Shown here in pieces: positions 1 through 12,600 of a stretch of DNA of 64,000 nucleotides. The stretch is from the NCBI RefSeq assembly GCF_963675165.1, contig NC_087389.1, positions 3,966,830 to 4,030,829 on the forward strand, given 5' to 3'. Under the pieces are notes generated by a model. It was given only the letters and a program-made list of their open reading frames with translations. It made no database searches and had not been told where the DNA came from. This DNA comes from Halichondria panicea. Taxonomy: Eukaryota; Porifera; Demospongiae; Suberitida; Halichondriidae. Each line of letters begins with the position of its first letter. Positions within the stretch are counted from its first letter, which is position 1. The position numbers and the translations under genes are program-made.

Positions 1-101
1 CAAGTATAAGAGACAAGGACAATCTTCTCTGAATCTCTGTTGAAGACTCTGACAGTGACAAGGAACAACCTTTGATGCAGAATCTTAACTCTTTATACCT
101 A

Positions 102-252
102 CCGTAAAACCTCGATTTAAGGCGACACTTTTAAATAATTACGTTTTGCGAAAGTAGAGTTTTAATGTACACAAAAAAAATGAATTTCCTATATGGGCGA
201 AATGTCCAAGTGTCGCATATTTAGAGGGTCGCCTTAAATAGAGGTTTTACGG
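102..252. mobile_element. 151-bp TA-flanked MITE
   Basis: The terminal inverted repeats begin CCGTAAAACCTC and pair over about 25 bases with the right end. TA dinucleotides at 100-101 and 253-254 are the target duplication. The unoccupied version of the same site is visible at 28951-28965 in a duplicated copy of the flanking DNA. There is no coding capacity. A TA target fits Tc1/mariner-type mobilisation, which is inference. Confidence 0.8.
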
Positions 253-299
253 TAGCTACTTTACCCATGCATTACCATTGTTGTATGTTGATGTATTCA

Positions 300-520
300 T
301 TGTATTTTCAAGAGCTGGTAGGCCTCAGACACAGACAGAAAAGAATAGTTTCTTAATGAGTGGGCTTAATTTCGATCGAGGCAAACACTTGGGTGGGCTT
401 AATTTAGAGACAAAACTACTGTTTTCGAAATTAAGCCCATCCCACCTGTAGCTGCTTTGTATGCAATTAGGGTGGGCGTAATTTCGGTAGAGTACGGTAA
501 TTGTAAGATATAGTATACAT
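300..520. repeat. Duplicated repeat, shared with 28.98-29.17 kb
   Basis: This stretch contains GGGCTTAATTTCGA blocks in inverted pairs and ends GTAGAGTACGGTA. A diverged copy in the same order lies at about 28980-29165, and related ends occur at 26430-26455 and 28635-28660. The short reading frames in it are products of the repeat and do not look like genes. Confidence 0.5.
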
Positions 521-567
521 GTACTATATAATTTGCAATCTAATACGATGCATGGTGGGTGCTTTAG

Positions 568-633
568 TAGTCTCATGAATCAGCCACCTTTCTTGTGGTC
601 TTACAAAAGAAGGTAAGCTGATTCATGAGACTA
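568..633. repeat. Hairpin repeat
   Basis: Arms of about 16 bases (AGTCTCATGAATCAGC and its complement) flank a loop of about 32 bases. It is probably a small foldback insertion. Confidence 0.5.
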
Positions 634-822
634 GTGCATGCTTAAGGTAGAATTGGAGAGCCATTACCACGTTTACCACACCCGTAAGCAAGAAAAATGC
701 ATAATTTACATTTTGGGATGTAAGCGTGCATAGGCTGGCCCTTAACCCTTCATACACTTTTAGCCAGCATGCTGACTATAAAAGGGGCGTGCCCTGGGCA
801 TTCGAGGCGGAAATTATTAAAT

Positions 823-1589
823 ATGGCCGCGTGCAATAAACTCTCTGGCCTTTTCTGCTTCACTGCCGCTCGCTTCATGCACACATGTTTTTACTTGGAC
901 AAGTTGGAGCAGGAGCAGGCAGGTGCTGTTCCTGAGAGAGTAGACCTACAGTCTGTAAATCTAACCCAATGTAGGAGAATTCAGGTTTGTTGATAAATTT
1001 GTATCCGTAAAGACGTTACTTCTTGTTCAGGAATATTTACTGGCAATAATATACTGACGTAGTGATGAACATGTTGCTCGTGTGTGAACTAAAGACTTTG
1101 TTCCGTCTTTTCACTGGCCTATCCCAAGTGTGTGACCACCAGTGCCAATCTTGCTATTATGGACTGGGTATAATTATGTTATGCTGGCTAATTAATAATG
1201 TGTGACTGTACATTCATTTGCAGAACGAGAAGGTAGGTATATTGTATATAGAGAGAGTATACAAGTGAGCAACTAGTTCAGGACATGAGAAGACCGGATT
1301 GTAGGACTCCCATGAGAGTGCTGGTGGAAAAATCGTTCGACTTTGTCGGAGAAATATGGGAGAATTACGTTCAGCAGAGAAAAGTTGACCTCAGGTACTG
1401 CGTATAATTATTATGTGCAATGTATATGATCGATTTTACATGCTACATGTATAAAATTATGCATGCAGTGAGTTTGTAGAGGACATGCAACTAGCTGAGC
1501 AATCAGATAAGCCAGTAGAGGACCTAGTGAACGATTGTTTACATGTACTTGACGAAGATCTCTATGAAGACATAATAATTATAAAGTAA
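823..1589 (+). CDS. Possible small four-exon gene, unknown function
   Basis: I do not recognise this gene. A spliced model closes in frame: exons 823-984, 1224-1232 (a 9-nt microexon), 1282-1394 and 1469-1589. It gives 134 residues with AG/GT boundaries at each junction and an ATG in a good context (ATATGGCC). The predicted protein is acidic at the C-terminus, with several Asp/Glu residues before a run of isoleucines. No domain, signal peptide or clear membrane segment is visible. The last exon could also be spliced, because its stop codon overlaps a GTAAGT donor, so the true C-terminus may lie further downstream. The window edge is close and an upstream exon cannot be excluded. The model rests on splice signals alone. 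Confidence 0.35.
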
Positions 1590-2440
1590 GTGTAGCAAAT
1601 TTTTCCTTTGACTTTTTACATTTACATCAATTAGAGAGTGACGTCAGGGTACAAAGCTACAACTTCTTTAACTCCTCCAGAAAGTGTTCTGGAGGATGCT
1701 GGCTATAGCATACCTGAAGCTGAATAGAGACATACATTTTTTATCTCCTTATGTATTATATATGGCCTTCTTTGGTACCTTGAGTCTTGTTTTCTGTGTA
1801 TTAGTAGCCATTTTACTTAACGTGCATTGTATCCCCCCCCACCCATGCATGCATGGTATAAAATGCGCATGCTTGTTCTAGAGCCGTTTATACATTGTTT
1901 GAAAGGGCTATGAAGTGGGAAAGAAAAGAGAGCTGTTTTACACATATTTGAATGTTGGAGCTGGGGTCAAAGGTCTGCCCAGGGCATGGGCCTTTTGTAC
2001 CGCAACAGTGGGGAAGTGAATCTAATCTCTAATCATTAAAACTGCGCATTATAAAGCCAATTAACATGCTCGTTTAAGCTGGCATTATTTTTTGTGGGTG
2101 TGAGGAATCACTATAGCTTGATACCACTTAGCCTCGAATCCAGGCCGATTAAAATACGGCCTGGTATATATTGCATGGGTGATAGCGCACATGCGCAAAC
2201 TTTTCCCCCAGAATCTGGGGAATTCGTTCTATATTAGTAAACCTTTAACTAGTTTGTTTACTAGTTTTTTCTTTCTTGTATTAATTTTAATTCGTCTCCT
2301 GCATGTGAAGCTGTGGCTTATGCACTCTATTAAGTTGTCGAGAAGGCTTGCACACTGGTCTGAAGCCAAGAGACGCTCTCATCTACCTCTACAATGGTCG
2401 TAGTTGGAAGCACGAAGTCAAAGACTTGCCATACTCTGCC
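1590..2440. other. No gene seen; repeat fragments
   Basis: No coding exon is supported here. About 2085-2130 resembles 7847-7895 (downstream of an RPAP3 exon). At 2132-2165 there is the left half of a TAGCCTCG-type MITE, whose complete copies are at 17492 and 44300. Confidence 0.4.
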
Positions 2441-3967
2441 CAGGACTTTCCCAAATTGAATTAGCTTATCAAACGACACTCACTGTATACACATAAGACT
2501 GAATTTGCGATCCGCATGACTGTTACAATCTGACTTTTTGCTCGCACAGTTTGCATGCATTTTATGTTTGCAAAACATTGTAGTAATACAATCAAAACTT
2601 CTCTGCCTTGATACTTATATATGCAGTGGTGCATGGGGGTGATATTGGTACTTTGTAAGGGGAAATTGTCATGTATATATACACATGCACGTCACATGAC
2701 TCATTTGTGCATACAGAATCGTGGAACTTATTACAAATAACTATAACATAGTTTATCCATGTAGGGGTGGTAGCAGATAGAAGAAACGGGCAGCTTGATG
2801 TTTATATGCTATAAAGCACAATCATACTAAAAAAATGATATTGAAATGCGGCAATATAGCTATTATAATGTAGCATTGCATGCAGTACTGGCTAACATGA
2901 ATTGGATAGCAAACTATAATGTATCAACAGTGTGTGCAACTATGCTGTATGAGATTTATGTAGGTGGGTGGCAGATGATGTACTATGGAAAAAAGCGTTC
3001 TCTCAAATTAATTACAAACACACAGTACCTTGTTCAGTTGGTCTAGCTCGCAACTTTGTTCCCTGGCTCCAGTCTGAGAGTAACTGTGAAGTCGTCTCTC
3101 GCTCTTCTACTCTCCCTAGTTCGAGTTGAGTCGTCTCTCGACGGAGATAGGCCTTGAGATAACAGTCACCAAAATTTAGCGCCAAGAGCAGTCACTCTCA
3201 GCAGACGTGTATATATAATTATCTGCATGTGCATGTGTGCATGGGGTGGGTGGACATGCATGATACATTGTCTAATTGACTTCCTTCACTGCATGTAGTT
3301 ACACACATGTATAGCCTACTATAGGTCATGAGTATACATGTATACTGCTAAGCGTATATGTTGGTAGGCTATCAGTATCAGGACATTAGAATGATTCTTT
3401 AATTAGTCGTGGCACCTGACAATCAAAATCTCCCCCCATAGGGGATAAATTTTATACAAAGACACAAACACGCACACATGGCCTGCTGCTTCCTCACTGC
3501 CTCCTGTTCATCGATCTTCCTCCCCCTCGGAAGAAGAGTTGTTCTCCACCTGATAGTCCACTGCTTCACAGGCACCGTCCTACAAAATGAGAAGGGTATG
3601 ATAATTATTGTATTCGACAGTTAATGTACAAGAGACACTAAAATATAGTGAGGATACTATACGTGTAGTCTCGTACAATAGTTCAATGGATTACATCTAA
3701 ACATGCATGCACACACCATGTTTTAGAGCTCCCCAACGGCCCCACAATATTTGTGAAAGTGATTTAGATTACGATCCAAATGAGCAATGATCTTTTAACC
3801 ACGACAGTGGCTTTTCACTTAAATTCAATACAGCAATCTGTTGACATTCCAAATATTTATATACCCATGCAGTATAATTATATTTAGTGAACTCTTGATA
3901 TTATTACTAATGGTGGTGATTGCACTCATAATTAAATAAGAAAAACATGTGGAATAGAACCTTAACA

Positions 3968-4515
3968 CAAAACACCTTTAGTTATTAGTGAGTTTTCTCA
4001 GCATCTTCAATGGACAGATGATGAACAAGAAGATAGTCCTTGCACTGATCGTAACGCCGTTGCATATCTGAACGAAATCGTTTGCCATTTTTTCTTTCCA
4101 AGTTGAATGGACTGATCCAAGCTCCAACTGAGACATCTTCATTGTTTTAGAGTGTAAGACCATCAGCATTGATAGCAATTCTGTGTATAAGGTCTTTAGA
4201 TAATACATATATACCCCCTCCCAATGCATATGGCAAGAATTTGTCACAACGTGGTTCCACCCACGGCCCTTCTTTCATTGGAGTACCTTAGTTGGGCGTG
4301 GCCCCACCCTGGACATGAACGTTCATTAATGAGCCACGCCTTCACACTTGAACTCTGCAATCTGATTGGGCTGCAAATTTTCTGCAGCAGGAACAAACCT
4401 GACATTGCAGTAGTTCCCAACCCTACGTTCGCGTCCAGGGTGGGGCCATGCCCAACTAGGAGTACCTTGTGAGCGCAACCAAGCCCCAGTAGAAAGGTAG
4501 AATACCACATGAGTG
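3968..4515 (-). pseudogene. GT31 glycosyltransferase pseudogene (3' part)
   Basis: On the minus strand this encodes remnants of the C-terminal half of the GT31 genes found at 10.9, 16.3, 21.0 and 24.5 kb, including the segments around PYA, SKDLIHR, NNEDVSVGAWISPF and HHLSIED. The tyrosine codon before the NNEDVS motif is a TAA stop, the region before it is frameshifted, and everything 5' of the 'RPLYWGL' region is lost. A 170-bp transposon (4289-4458) splits what remains. It belongs to the decayed duplicate segment and cannot make an enzyme. Confidence 0.8.
4289..4458. mobile_element. 170-bp MITE with 9-bp target duplication
   Basis: The terminal inverted repeats begin TAGTTGGGC and pair over about 32 bases with three mismatches. 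The target duplication GGAGTACCT is present at 4280-4288 and 4459-4467. Intact GT31 paralogues show the empty site (about 16630, CTTGGTTTACCTTGTG). Nine-base duplications are typical of Mutator-like transposases (family knowledge). Reading frames at 4224-4534 come from this palindrome. Confidence 0.85.
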
Positions 4516-4529
4516 GCGTGCACGTGTCC

Positions 4530-6670
4530 AACAAAGAAGAGAATCGTTCAAATTTGAATGGTCATAATAATATTAGTGCCTAAGGTTATTGTGTCCTCCC
4601 TCCTCTGCAAACACACTATTGTATACCAGCGGAGGACAAATATTCTTAATCTGCTTCCAGATGACATTTTAAATCGTCTAATCTTCCTTTGCTACCTCTA
4701 ACCCTTGTAAACTTTCACTGCGGTTGGAGGTAACAAAGAAAGAGTAGACTATCAGAATGCAAATTAAAGTCCTCTGGAAGCAGCCCATTATTCCAGTTTA
4801 AAGACATCAATGAAAAGAAAATTTATTTGTAGTTGTATTGATAGCACTACCTGAAGTAGCCTCGTTGTCTCTAGCTAGCAACTTCAAAAAAAATCGGCCA
4901 TACCTTTAGGTAGCATTACAGAAAGTGAAATATAATCCTCTGTCCCGAAAGGGCCTCCCCTCCATGCCTGCTTAGTGGCTAGTGCTTACAGTATACAGAT
5001 ATATATTCATTATAAAATGTGAAATTAAGTCTACATCTACCAGACTATGAGGGTCTAATTAAGTGCCCAATTATGTTTCTTGCTAGAAGTCTCCCTATTA
5101 TTCCAAAAATTATGCTAGCCAAGCCCTAATTAGTACCTAAAAACAGAGAAAACACTAAAATTACTACCCGTCTATAATAGGTAAGAAGTTTTGACCCTGG
5201 CTATCCTCTTCCGATCGTATACCTCATCACTTGTGTATGCGCACACCGAGGCATAATAACAAAAACAGTACATGCAATACCAGGGTTTCATCCACGATTT
5301 TAAGTTTGGGGGGAAGTTAGAAAAGGAACCGCGCGCGCCAACGCGAACATTTTGAGGCCATGCCCATTTCTGGTCACCACACCGGTTGTTGGTGCCTATT
5401 AGCGATGTACTCCTGGAAATGTGCATTGACAGGCAACTCCATGTAAATTGGTATGCTGGTTTGAAATTGTGGATCCGGACCGTATATCTATAGAACTATG
5501 TACATGTACTAATTATAATACAAAAGCAAATGGATAGATTTGTGGTAAGACTAGGTGATGACCAATCATCATCTAGCAAAGCTACATGTAGCAAAAGACT
5601 GTGTCTAGATAATGTTGGGTATAGTACCCCTCTCTCTCTCCCTCTCTTTTCCTCTCTCTTCCTCTCTCTCTCCCCCCTCCCTCCCTCCCTCCCTCCCTCC
5701 CCCTATTTTCCCCTCTCTTTTGGGGGGGAAGCTTCCCCCCGCCCCCCCCCCCCCACTAGATGAAACCCTGAATACAGGAAGTATAAATTTAACCACAGGA
5801 AAATGATTAGGGATCCAAATAAAAGAACACTGTACACACTACTCTCATAATAAAGTCTCGATTCTTCCCTATATAAAAACAATGGCAGTTTTACCCAACA
5901 CCAAAATCGATGCATAATTGAAGGTCCTATAATTATACTGGCAAAGAGTAATAAAAGAGAGAGAGAGAGAGTATATCGAACAAAGTATTATACCGATGTA
6001 ACATGCTTGGCAACTAACCAATCCGAGCGCCTGGAGCCACCATGCACTTACCTCGAGGCAGCAATAATCTTATTGCCAAAATTAATTCAGTGTCATTATT
6101 CTTATCACTCGTTTCAGACAGAAAGTCATGTTACTTTCCTGACTTTCTATGGAAATGCTAATTACCGATCGATACTCTTTTGTTATGGACTGCATGCATG
6201 CATGCATGGTATACATAGTTGCCAACTTCACCAGCCAAATTCCGGGAGGCAATTTAAGCACATGACTCTGATTTTCAGTGCAAAGACAACAATTCATATC
6301 TTAGTCGTATATATAGAAGAAATTATGTGTCGGAAAGCCTGATCCCACCCCCTATACTTTTGTATATACCATTCTCAAACATATACACACACACACAACC
6401 ATATATCTCACTTGCGCATGCATGCGCATCGAGGCATAATTACACACACACAACTATATCAGGAGCACTATACAGGAGCACTATATATATACTGCATGCA
6501 CGTATGGTAATACAATCCATATAGATAGCATAGCTAGCATTTATGCAGGGGTGGCAAGAGAATAAAGGCATCTCACCAACATATTGTACTCTGGGGAAAA
6601 CTTAACAGCAACAGTCACATGTACCAATAACAGCATGCATGTACACATGAACTCTAAGAGTTTATGCGAT
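4530..6670. other. Intergenic; low complexity, no gene
   Basis: No conserved coding sequence is recognised downstream of RPAP3. A pyrimidine tract (about 5625-5715) is followed by G and C runs, and a (GA)n run lies at about 5955. TGCATGCA runs occur near 6190, and a fragment of the CTCGCTTGCGCATGCG...CGAGGCATAA repeat end lies at about 6405-6445. Confidence 0.5.
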
Positions 6671-6674
6671 AGAA

Positions 6675-9600
6675 TCAAAAACCAAACCTAGCTGAGAGTT
6701 CTTTCAAGAGTTTAGATTCCTCTTGTTCTTTTACTAGTGCTTTTAACTCGTGGAACAGCTCCTTCAAATCTGCAACATCAAAACTAGTATTCAGAGCCAT
6801 AAATACTATTATGTAAGTAAGAATAAGGGCTGGAGGAAATAAAGAAGAAAATGTTGACCGAAACGCGGATCACCAATGCTATTTACATTGTGTTTATCTA
6901 TGATTATATGAATATTTTGCTCGACCAACACATACAGTACCAAATGGCTATATCTCATCAAAAACGCTGCTACCTGCATGTGTACACAATTATTATTGAC
7001 TCACTTTTCTGGTCAGTGGTAGAGAGGAACATGAGTGCCACAGAGAACCTCCTGACTCGAGTGAGGGCCTGGAGTTGTGCCAGACAAACCACACCCACTC
7101 TAACAAAATCCTCGAGAAGGATTGTGACAATATCAGAGAAAATGTCTGTCTCCAGAGACTGTTGAAGGAGAGCGGGGTACTTGGAGACAGGGATACTCTG
7201 GGAGTGGGGGCGGTGGAGTAATTGTGTAGCTACTGTATAGTGCTCAATTTTCGAACAATAATAATTTCATGAATTAATCTTGAACCAGGAAAATTTAGAA
7301 TCTTTAAGGGGTGTGAATCATTTGAAACTCTATTCTTAAAACTAATATCTGCGAAATATTTATTTTTAGTTGTTACTCAGTTAGAGGGTTTTGAAGAATC
7401 TTTGCAACATGAACAAAAAGCATTGAGGGTTGAGCGTTCCTTACATGGAAGACCAGTGGTGCAAAGAGTTCTATGTAAGGAACGCTCAACAACATTGCAA
7501 ATATTCTGCAAAACCCGTATACTGTATTGTAGAATTGTACTTGTCCAAGTTTCACATTCAACCTTTGAGTGACATATACTTATAGAGGGAAAGAAAGGGG
7601 GGGGGGGGAGTGGCACTCAAAAGGTTGAATGTGAAACTTGGACAAGTACAATTCTACACACAACATGCATGGTTATAATTATGCATAACGTATATAGTAC
7701 AAGTTAATGGACTAGAAGTTCAGTGGACAATGTGTATGTTTCACTATAATTATTATGTCATAGATTGAAGAGAGAGAGATTGGTGTACACACAATTAAGT
7801 TAGTGTATGTAATGTTGAAAATCGTACTGGCTGAGTTTAGTCTGAAGCTGACATTATTCTTTGTGGGTGTGGAGAATCACTATAGCTTAGATACCCCTCT
7901 AAATGAATCATGTCCTCCCTCACCTTGAAGTACTCTCCCAGTATTCCCCTGTCCCTCCTCACTCTCTTCCAGTCCCTCTGCAGGGTGATGGAGTTCTCTG
8001 GTACCGAGGGCAACTTAACCACACTCATCACACTTAAATCTTTCTTTACTGCTGAATCAGCATTCCCTGGTATGTCCTTTGTCGTCGAAGGTTTTAGTTC
8101 GGTTGACACAACACTCATCTTTGTACTGGGTTGTGGGTGGTCTGAAGAGCTTTCGGGCGAGATCAATGTTTCAATTAGCACGCGTTTCTTACTAATAGAT
8201 TGGGCATGGGATGATTCCATGGTGGTGTCAGTTGCTTTTGGTTGAGTACCTATTGTGTCAGTAATTTGATGGGGTTTGGAGTTTGTGATTTCAGAGATCT
8301 GCAGGCTGACATTAGGTGCTTTCTCGTTGGTATTCTTTGGTTGAGAGCTGGTAGGGTCAGCTGCTATGTGGGGCGTGGTGGTGGTGGGGGGTACAGTGGT
8401 GTCTGATTGCTCCTCTCCAATGTCCTCTATAGTGATATGCTTCAGTGGTTTCTGAGGTGGGAAATAATGGGTCACTTTATAGAGATGACGAAAAAAACTG
8501 CAACACAATACATGTAGTTGCCGCAGCTTTGTGCAGTGGAGACTAATGCCAAAAGTGAACTAGTTGAGCCAATTGCTTTAGCATAATGCTCATGTGATTT
8601 GTAAATGCTTCTATAGCGTTCCCGTTCCAGGTAACAATATATAGTTCAATACAATAGTATACGCAAGGCAGAGCTACTGAGGCGATACAAATAGGTTACC
8701 TTTGATCGAAGATGAGGAGGTCTCTTGACTGGTTGAACAAACTTTTTGTCTCTTTCCTGGAGGGAGCAAAGCAACAAAACCACAGACATTATAATGAAGT
8801 AACAGTGAGAATCAGAGAATAGATTACATGTATTCATGATCAAAAGCTGTATATAGCAGGAAACTTAAGCATGCCATAATAGACTCAATAGACTTCACTT
8901 CACTTAGTCAACGAGTGTTGCAAGCTGCGCTGTGCTAATGCCTCTCGCCATGTTATGCTTTCCTTCGTTATAGTAGAGGGAATTTAAAATTTGCATTTGA
9001 TTTCGAATGTGTATTATAAGTATATATCTATCTATAATTATAACTGAGAAGAAAAAACTTTCGTACATGCATCTATTGTATATGCATGCATGGTATCATT
9101 GCAGTATTTTGTGGCTTAATTACCAGGACGTCAAGAAGAAAGATAAAAAGTGATTCCGCCAGGATCTGGATTTTCTTACACGTGGGGATGATGAACGCGC
9201 ATGCACATTAGATCCACAGGAATAAGGGGTGTGTCTGCAAGAGGGCAAGTTTACAAAAATTAAATAGCTTGCTACTTTAGCAACTCTTTTCTGACTTTTG
9301 TAGCTAATAAAAAAACTAGCGCTTTACTGCAAGGCTAACTCATAAGTTGAATAGAAACTTGTGCGAACAAATGATGCTACGAAAGATTCTAAAAAGACTG
9401 CAATGTGAGTCAAACTAGCCATAACTCGAGAAAGAAGCTATAATATGTAGTTTGCTAATCCGAAACAAAATCCAAGAGAACGTGGCTAGAAGCCTATATA
9501 GTTTTCGTCGCATTGCAACCGTTGAGCAGTTACATGAAACAGACACACACACACAGTCAGCTTTACCGTATCCCTCGTGCGGCTACGCCTCGAGGCATAA

Positions 9601-12600
9601 AAACATAGCATTCCATTAAGGTTAGGCTGGTGCTAAGTAAAAACATCAATAGTAGATGGTTGTCAAGTTCCAAAGGGTGATCGTGTTCCAAGAGTGATCG
9701 AGTTTCAATAAGCCATAGATGTGACCATAATAGAGTACCTTAAGGTGACATATTTTCACAGGTAGATTTGTTTGCGATGTCACTGTTTAGCTCCTTTCGC
9801 TGGTATTAAATTCTTAATTCTAGCTCAAGTTGGAGATTCAATGCAATTTCCAATTATCTGCGAGTACACATTTTTGCAATTTTACTCTCATAGCAGAAAT
9901 TAATACTCCGAAAATATTTCACCTTAAGGTATGTAGTGTAAATGAGTTGGCGTGTGTGAGATACATGGTACGTAGCTTACTAGCTACTTGCTAAATCATG
10001 ATGATGACTAAGCTATTGTAGTCAGTATCTAAAGTCTATTTGTGTTGAGTTTGACCTTCATAAAGTTGTCATAACTTTGTCATACTTCACTAAAATTCAA
10101 AGTTTCATATACCATTGGGTTAAAAAGCGCTTCTATCTATATGCTGTAGAGCTGGTAAGCTCCAACCAGCTAAAAAAGTGTTTCCCCCGTGTAAAGTTCA
10201 AATAGGGTGGTCGGACTATGGCCAGGCACAGTAGATGTAACGTAACTTTCTTGCCATAATTTACATTGCACACAGCTTCTCGATTCTCATTGTCCAAACA
10301 CACTGGCACGATATGACTTCAGAGAATCTGAATAATAGCCCATGCAGGACTTTCCCCAAATTGGAAAGTCGATACATTTGATACGCTAATTATAATTAGC
10401 TTATCAAACACTCACTGTACACGTAAAACTTGTACAAATTCCTTAGCTCAAAGAGGTCTTTTGCTGTGTGGGGGAAACTGAAAATCTACAATCTGACAAG
10501 GATCGTGATAATTACTATAGGTATTTGCAATCTTATCTTTACAAAGTCCGGTATACACTTGCACAGTTTGCAAAACATTGTAGTAATACAATATCAAAAC
10601 TTTGTTGCTAGGCATCTTGGTCCAATACGAGAGAGACTAATTACTATAAATCACTTCCCACTGCATTTTTCCATTTTGATAAGTATTAAAATTTCATATT
10701 CCTTGGTTAAAAAGGGCTTCCATCTATAACATTATGCTTAGTGATAATTAGCAATTCCATGTAGAAGTCCCTGGCACAACTTGACAACCACAAAAAGCAT
10801 AAATGAAGCCATAATTCAGTTACACGAGCATGTAAAAACACACACGCAGAATAGAACAATAACACAAGCATTAACACAAGCATTAACACAAAACTCCTTT
10901 ACTCTTCATTATTTTGTGAGTTTTCTCCGTATCTTCAATAGACAGATGATGAACCAGAAGATAGTCCTTGCACTGTTTGTGATCCCAATTTGTATCTACC
11001 TTTGTACGAAATCGTTCGTCATTTTTTCTTTCTAAGTCAAATGGACTGATCCAAGCTCCAACTGAGACATCTTCGTTGTTGTAGAGTGTAAGACCGTCAG
11101 CATTGATAGCAATTCTGTGTATAAGGTCTTTAGATAATACATAACCCAATCCCAATGCATACGGCAGGTATTTGTCACACAACTTCCAATGTGTTTCCGC
11201 CCACTTTCCTTTTTTATTTGGTTTACGTGATTGAACCAAACCCCAGTAGAGAGGTCTATGGCTAGTTCTTTTTTTCAATTCCAATTCAATCCGATCCAAT
11301 TTAGGGAATGAGTCGTCGTCAAGTTTCAGTACAAAGGAGTAGTTTGTGTTCTTGTCCACCCATATAAAGGTATGTAAAACTTTCCTGGTGAGGTTCTTGT
11401 ATGAATCCAGGTGATCGGTCAAAAGTAATACATCGCCAAACGTCTTATTCTCTGAAATTAGCAACTCTGTTTTGTTAGCATTCAGATCAAGGGTTCCTAT
11501 AACAAACTTGACTGCAAACTTCTTTTTGTGTTCGACATAGCTACCCACCCAAGTCTTCCTAATCACATCTCTCCTAGCTCTGTTCTCGGGTTTTGAAATG
11601 ACTATCACGAGTAGTACATTATTTGGAATATAAGCTGTTTCAGGCAAGTCATTGGATACAGCTGTGGTATCTGCCGGTTGGCTCCATTCATTGTGATCCA
11701 GCGGCTCACATTGAGACAATTTGGCTAGGTACCATACAGTAGCAGTGTATATGGTTAAAGCTAGGAGCAACACTGTACACTTTTTACATCCTACATACTG
11801 ACTGACCAAACTCATTTTGTAAGTAGGCGCTAGGCCCAAGGCCTAGCCTTTTCATTTTATAAGAGCATGCAGTCAGCTGTTCCAGTAAAATGTGCTGAGC
11901 TGGCATGCTCCTAATTCTAAGGAAAGGAAGTTGTGAAAATAATATTGAAAACATTTATGAGCCAATGGCAATGGTCACCTCTGACCCAGAGCCTCTGGCC
12001 GGCCCTAGATCTATATCTTAGACTAGACTGGCGGCGACAGCCCCTCGCGTAGCGCGAGGGACTGGCAAACTGCCTATCAGTCACTCGTCTCAGCTGCAAC
12101 AAGCATTGCAGCCTATCAGATTGCTCAACGTCATATTAGCCCTGTAATTGTAACCGCACTTACACTTCAGGAGATTCAGTGCATTCCATAGTAGCTGAAT
12201 CTCATAGCAAAATTTAACCACATTATCTATAATGATATTCATGTTTAGTAGTGTCATATGATCTATTACACTTCCGCTGAGACGAGTGACTGATAGGCAG
12301 TTTGCCAGTCGCTCTGTTGCCGCCAGTCTAATCTTAGACATCGACAATCAGGTAGATTTGTTTGCGATGTCACTGTTTAGCTCATTTTGCTGGTATTAAA
12401 TTCTGCTAATTCTTGCTCAAGTTGAGATTCAATGCAATTTCCAATTATCTGCGAGCACACATTTTTGCAATTTTACTCTCATTCGCAGAAATAGCAGAAA
12501 TTAATACTCCAAAAATATGTCACCTTAAGGTATGTAGTGTAAATTAATTGGCGTGTGTGAGATACATGGTACGTAGCTTACTAGCTACTTGCTATAGATC

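Larger units (their letters stand above)
2440..4530 (-). repeat. Decayed copy of RPAP3-exon/GT31 segment
   Basis: Blocks occur here in the same order as in the intact segment at 13.2-17.3 kb: the downstream intron block (about 2440-2720), a broken TPR exon (about 3045-3192, matching 13758-13950), a broken acidic exon (about 3480-3579, matching 15539-15652) and the 3' part of a GT31 gene (from 3968). The first TPR exon is missing. The copy lies beyond the RPAP3 stop codon and is non-functional. Confidence 0.7.
9757..12348. repeat. Segmental duplication, unit 1
   Basis: This unit is homologous to 12349-17468. It includes an intron block (about 10150-10660 matching 12990-13540), then directly the GT31 block (10660-12020 matching 15870-17455). 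The middle part, which in unit 2 carries RPAP3 exons 3-5, is absent, with a junction near 10660. Confidence 0.75.

Noticed and set aside
4224-4534. Overlapping open frames on both strands (65-96 codons)
   Set aside because: They are translations of the MITE palindrome at 4289-4458 and the GT31 relic; none has a protein signature.
5530-5806. Ser/Pro-rich and Arg/Glu-rich open frames
   Set aside because: They translate a CT/CCCT simple repeat with G and C runs; low complexity on both strands.
7910-8245. 111-codon plus-strand frame
   Set aside because: It is antisense to RPAP3 exon 7, whose protein match is clear.
11816-11839. Eight extra N-terminal codons of GT31 copies 1 and 2
   Set aside because: The extension relies on a TTG start lying in a palindrome; an in-frame ATG immediately follows and precedes a normal type II anchor.
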